From: Caproicibacterium sp. BJN0003
Lineage (GTDB): Bacteria > Bacillota > Clostridia > Oscillospirales > Acutalibacteraceae
NCBI RefSeq assembly: GCF_026314295.1
Contig: NZ_CP111108.1
Location: 372,001 to 436,000 of the forward strand
Length of the DNA stretch: 64,000 nucleotides
Reading direction: 5' to 3'
Positions 63,093 through 64,000 of the stretch are shown in pieces. The notes beneath the pieces were generated by a model, which ran no database searches, was not told the DNA's origin, and saw nothing but the letters and a program-made list of their open reading frames with translations. The position numbers and the translations under genes were made by a program. Every line of letters starts with the position of its first letter. Within the stretch, counting starts at the first letter, position 1.

Positions 63093-64000
63093 TTATTTTT
63101 TTGCATTACTATTTGGCATGATTTCCGGCGGGATTGGACAGCGATAAGGTTTTCCATCTGTTTCGGATAAAAATTCTTCCTTAGCCTTTGGAAGAATGGT
63201 AGGATCGTCAATCAGCCTCTTTGCCGTGTCAGCGAGAACTCTTGCAGCATAAAGCATCCCTTTGACCGCTGTGCCTGAAATTCCCTGTGCTACGGCTTGC
63301 CATGAGTGTGCCGGTGTACCAGGCACAAAACAAGCACCAATAAACTGAGCGGTAGGGACGACGTGACTGCAGTCACCGACATCTGAAGAACCCGGAATAT
63401 TAATATCCAGGTGCTTGTGAGGCAAAACAAAATTCATCATTGGCAGTGCTTGACATTTCGCAATCATTTTGCGCTTTTCTGCGGCAGAAGATGCTGTCAA
63501 AGAGAGATCGCTTGCCATATCTATTTCTTTAACCGTCTTTTTGATCTCTTTTGCAAAATGCAGTTCCTCTTCAGTATAAACGGGAAGAGGAACACTCGTC
63601 ATACTCTGATAAAGAACCTCTTCCAGTACGGAGTTTGAGAGCACATTCGAACAGGCTTTATCAAATCGGATTTCCACTTCGGTTTCTGTCATCAAGGCAG
63701 CACCCTTTGCAATCTTGCAAACACGGTCATACAGTTTCTGTACTTTTTCAGAATCAGTCGAGCGGATCAGATAGATGACCTCTGCGTGGTTTGGTATTAC
63801 GTTTGGAGAAATTCCGCCGGTGTTGGTAATTGCATAATGAATCCGATCGGTTGGCTCAATATGTTCCCGCAGATAGTTAGCGCCAACGTCCATCAGTTCC
63901 ACGGCGTCCAGAGCACTACGCCCTAAATGCGGGGCACCGGCAGCGTGAGCAGAGATTCCTTTAAAGCGGAAATAAGCCTGACAATTTGCCTGCATGGAGC
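63093..64000 (-). CDS. AbgB-like p-aminobenzoyl-glutamate hydrolase subunit (partial)
   Basis: The C-terminal 302 residues of an M20-family protein; the frame is open through the window edge, so the N-terminus is missing. FRFKGISAHAAGAPHLGRSA (about 11-30 of the visible part), VELMDVGANYLREHI and SSDVGDCSHVVPTAQF match AbgB. AbgB cleaves p-aminobenzoyl-glutamate after AbgT import, so the AbgT-like gene at 29509 could supply substrate, although the two are 33 kb apart. It lies upstream of the M20D gene. Confidence 0.88.
   Translation of the reverse strand, partial: SMQANCQAYFRFKGISAHAAGAPHLGRSALDAVELMDVGANYLREHIEPTDRIHYAITNTGGISPNVIPNHAEVIYLIRSTDSEKVQKLYDRVCKIAKGAALMTETEVEIRFDKACSNVLSNSVLEEVLYQSMTSVPLPVYTEEELHFAKEIKKTVKEIDMASDLSLTASSAAEKRKMIAKCQALPMMNFVLPHKHLDINIPGSSDVGDCSHVVPTAQFIGACFVPGTPAHSWQAVAQGISGTAVKGMLYAARVLADTAKRLIDDPTILPKAKEEFLSETDGKPYRCPIPPEIMPNSNAKK

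Noticed and set aside
1-64000. CRISPR arrays, prophage, conjugation genes or replication origin
   Set aside because: No regularly spaced repeats, no phage or transfer proteins, no dnaA-box cluster or origin gene set seen.

Overview
The window reads as a chromosomal segment of a low-to-mid GC, endospore-forming member of the Clostridia, probably Ruminococcaceae/Oscillospirales-like. The evidence is a spoIIE-type sporulation phosphatase, a CotF-like coat protein, AGGAGG-type ribosome sites, many TTG and GTG starts, and typical clostridial neighbours (DUF815 ATPase, DUF134, AzlCD, AbgT, CyuA). No phage, conjugation or CRISPR genes were seen. Taxonomy is an inference from gene content.

Layout. 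0-2.6 kb: P2-type cation ATPase. 2.7-8.4 kb: catabolic operon (aconitase-family hydratase, MatC-type carrier, DUF6282 metal hydrolase) with a divergent LysR regulator. 8.6-10.3 kb: a two-gene ABC transporter under a perfect 16-bp inverted-repeat operator. 10.4-16.1 kb: NhaC antiporter, muconate-cycloisomerase-like enolase-superfamily enzyme and AzlCD exporter, with two LysR regulators. 16.1-18.7 kb: asparagine synthetase and a spore coat protein. 18.8-24.5 kb: DUF134/MBL/NifX operon, thioredoxin, a four-domain CoA-disulfide reductase-rhodanese-TusA-DsrE protein and a Crp/Fnr regulator (redox and sulfane-sulfur theme). 24.8-29 kb: ECF sigma factor, membrane protein and ABC pair, then an autoregulated-looking membrane protein/XRE pair. 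29.5-35.8 kb: AbgT transporter, M24-fold hydrolase lacking canonical metal ligands, UroD-family protein, LysR and CyuA.

36.8-45.1 kb is the most unusual part: a complete class II lasso peptide biosynthetic cluster. It has three precursor genes too short for routine ORF calling (37109-37222, 37314-37433, 40751-40864), a lasso cyclase, an HPr-kinase-like tailoring kinase, a PqqD-type leader-binding protein (B1), an ABC exporter, a nucleotidyltransferase and the B2 leader protease. It sits between an intact tRNA-Ser(CGA) and a degenerate direct repeat of the 3' two-thirds of that tRNA gene. This is the geometry of an island inserted at a tRNA anticodon loop, although no integrase remains. All three precursors end in Ser, which suits the C-terminal Ser phosphorylation known for paeninodin-type lasso peptides.

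45.3-64 kb is mostly ordinary core genome: DUF815 ATPase, substrate-binding lipoprotein, trpS, aminotransferase, spoIIE with a Spo0A-type 22-bp-spaced promoter, AI-2E family transporter, radical SAM protein, glyQS, gtrA, tRNA-Pro, msrAB and two M20 peptidases (the last AbgB-like and cut by the window end). Decaying genes are a DUF975 gene broken by an in-frame TGA, an AraC/GyrI-type regulator in pieces and an IS1595-family transposase fragment.
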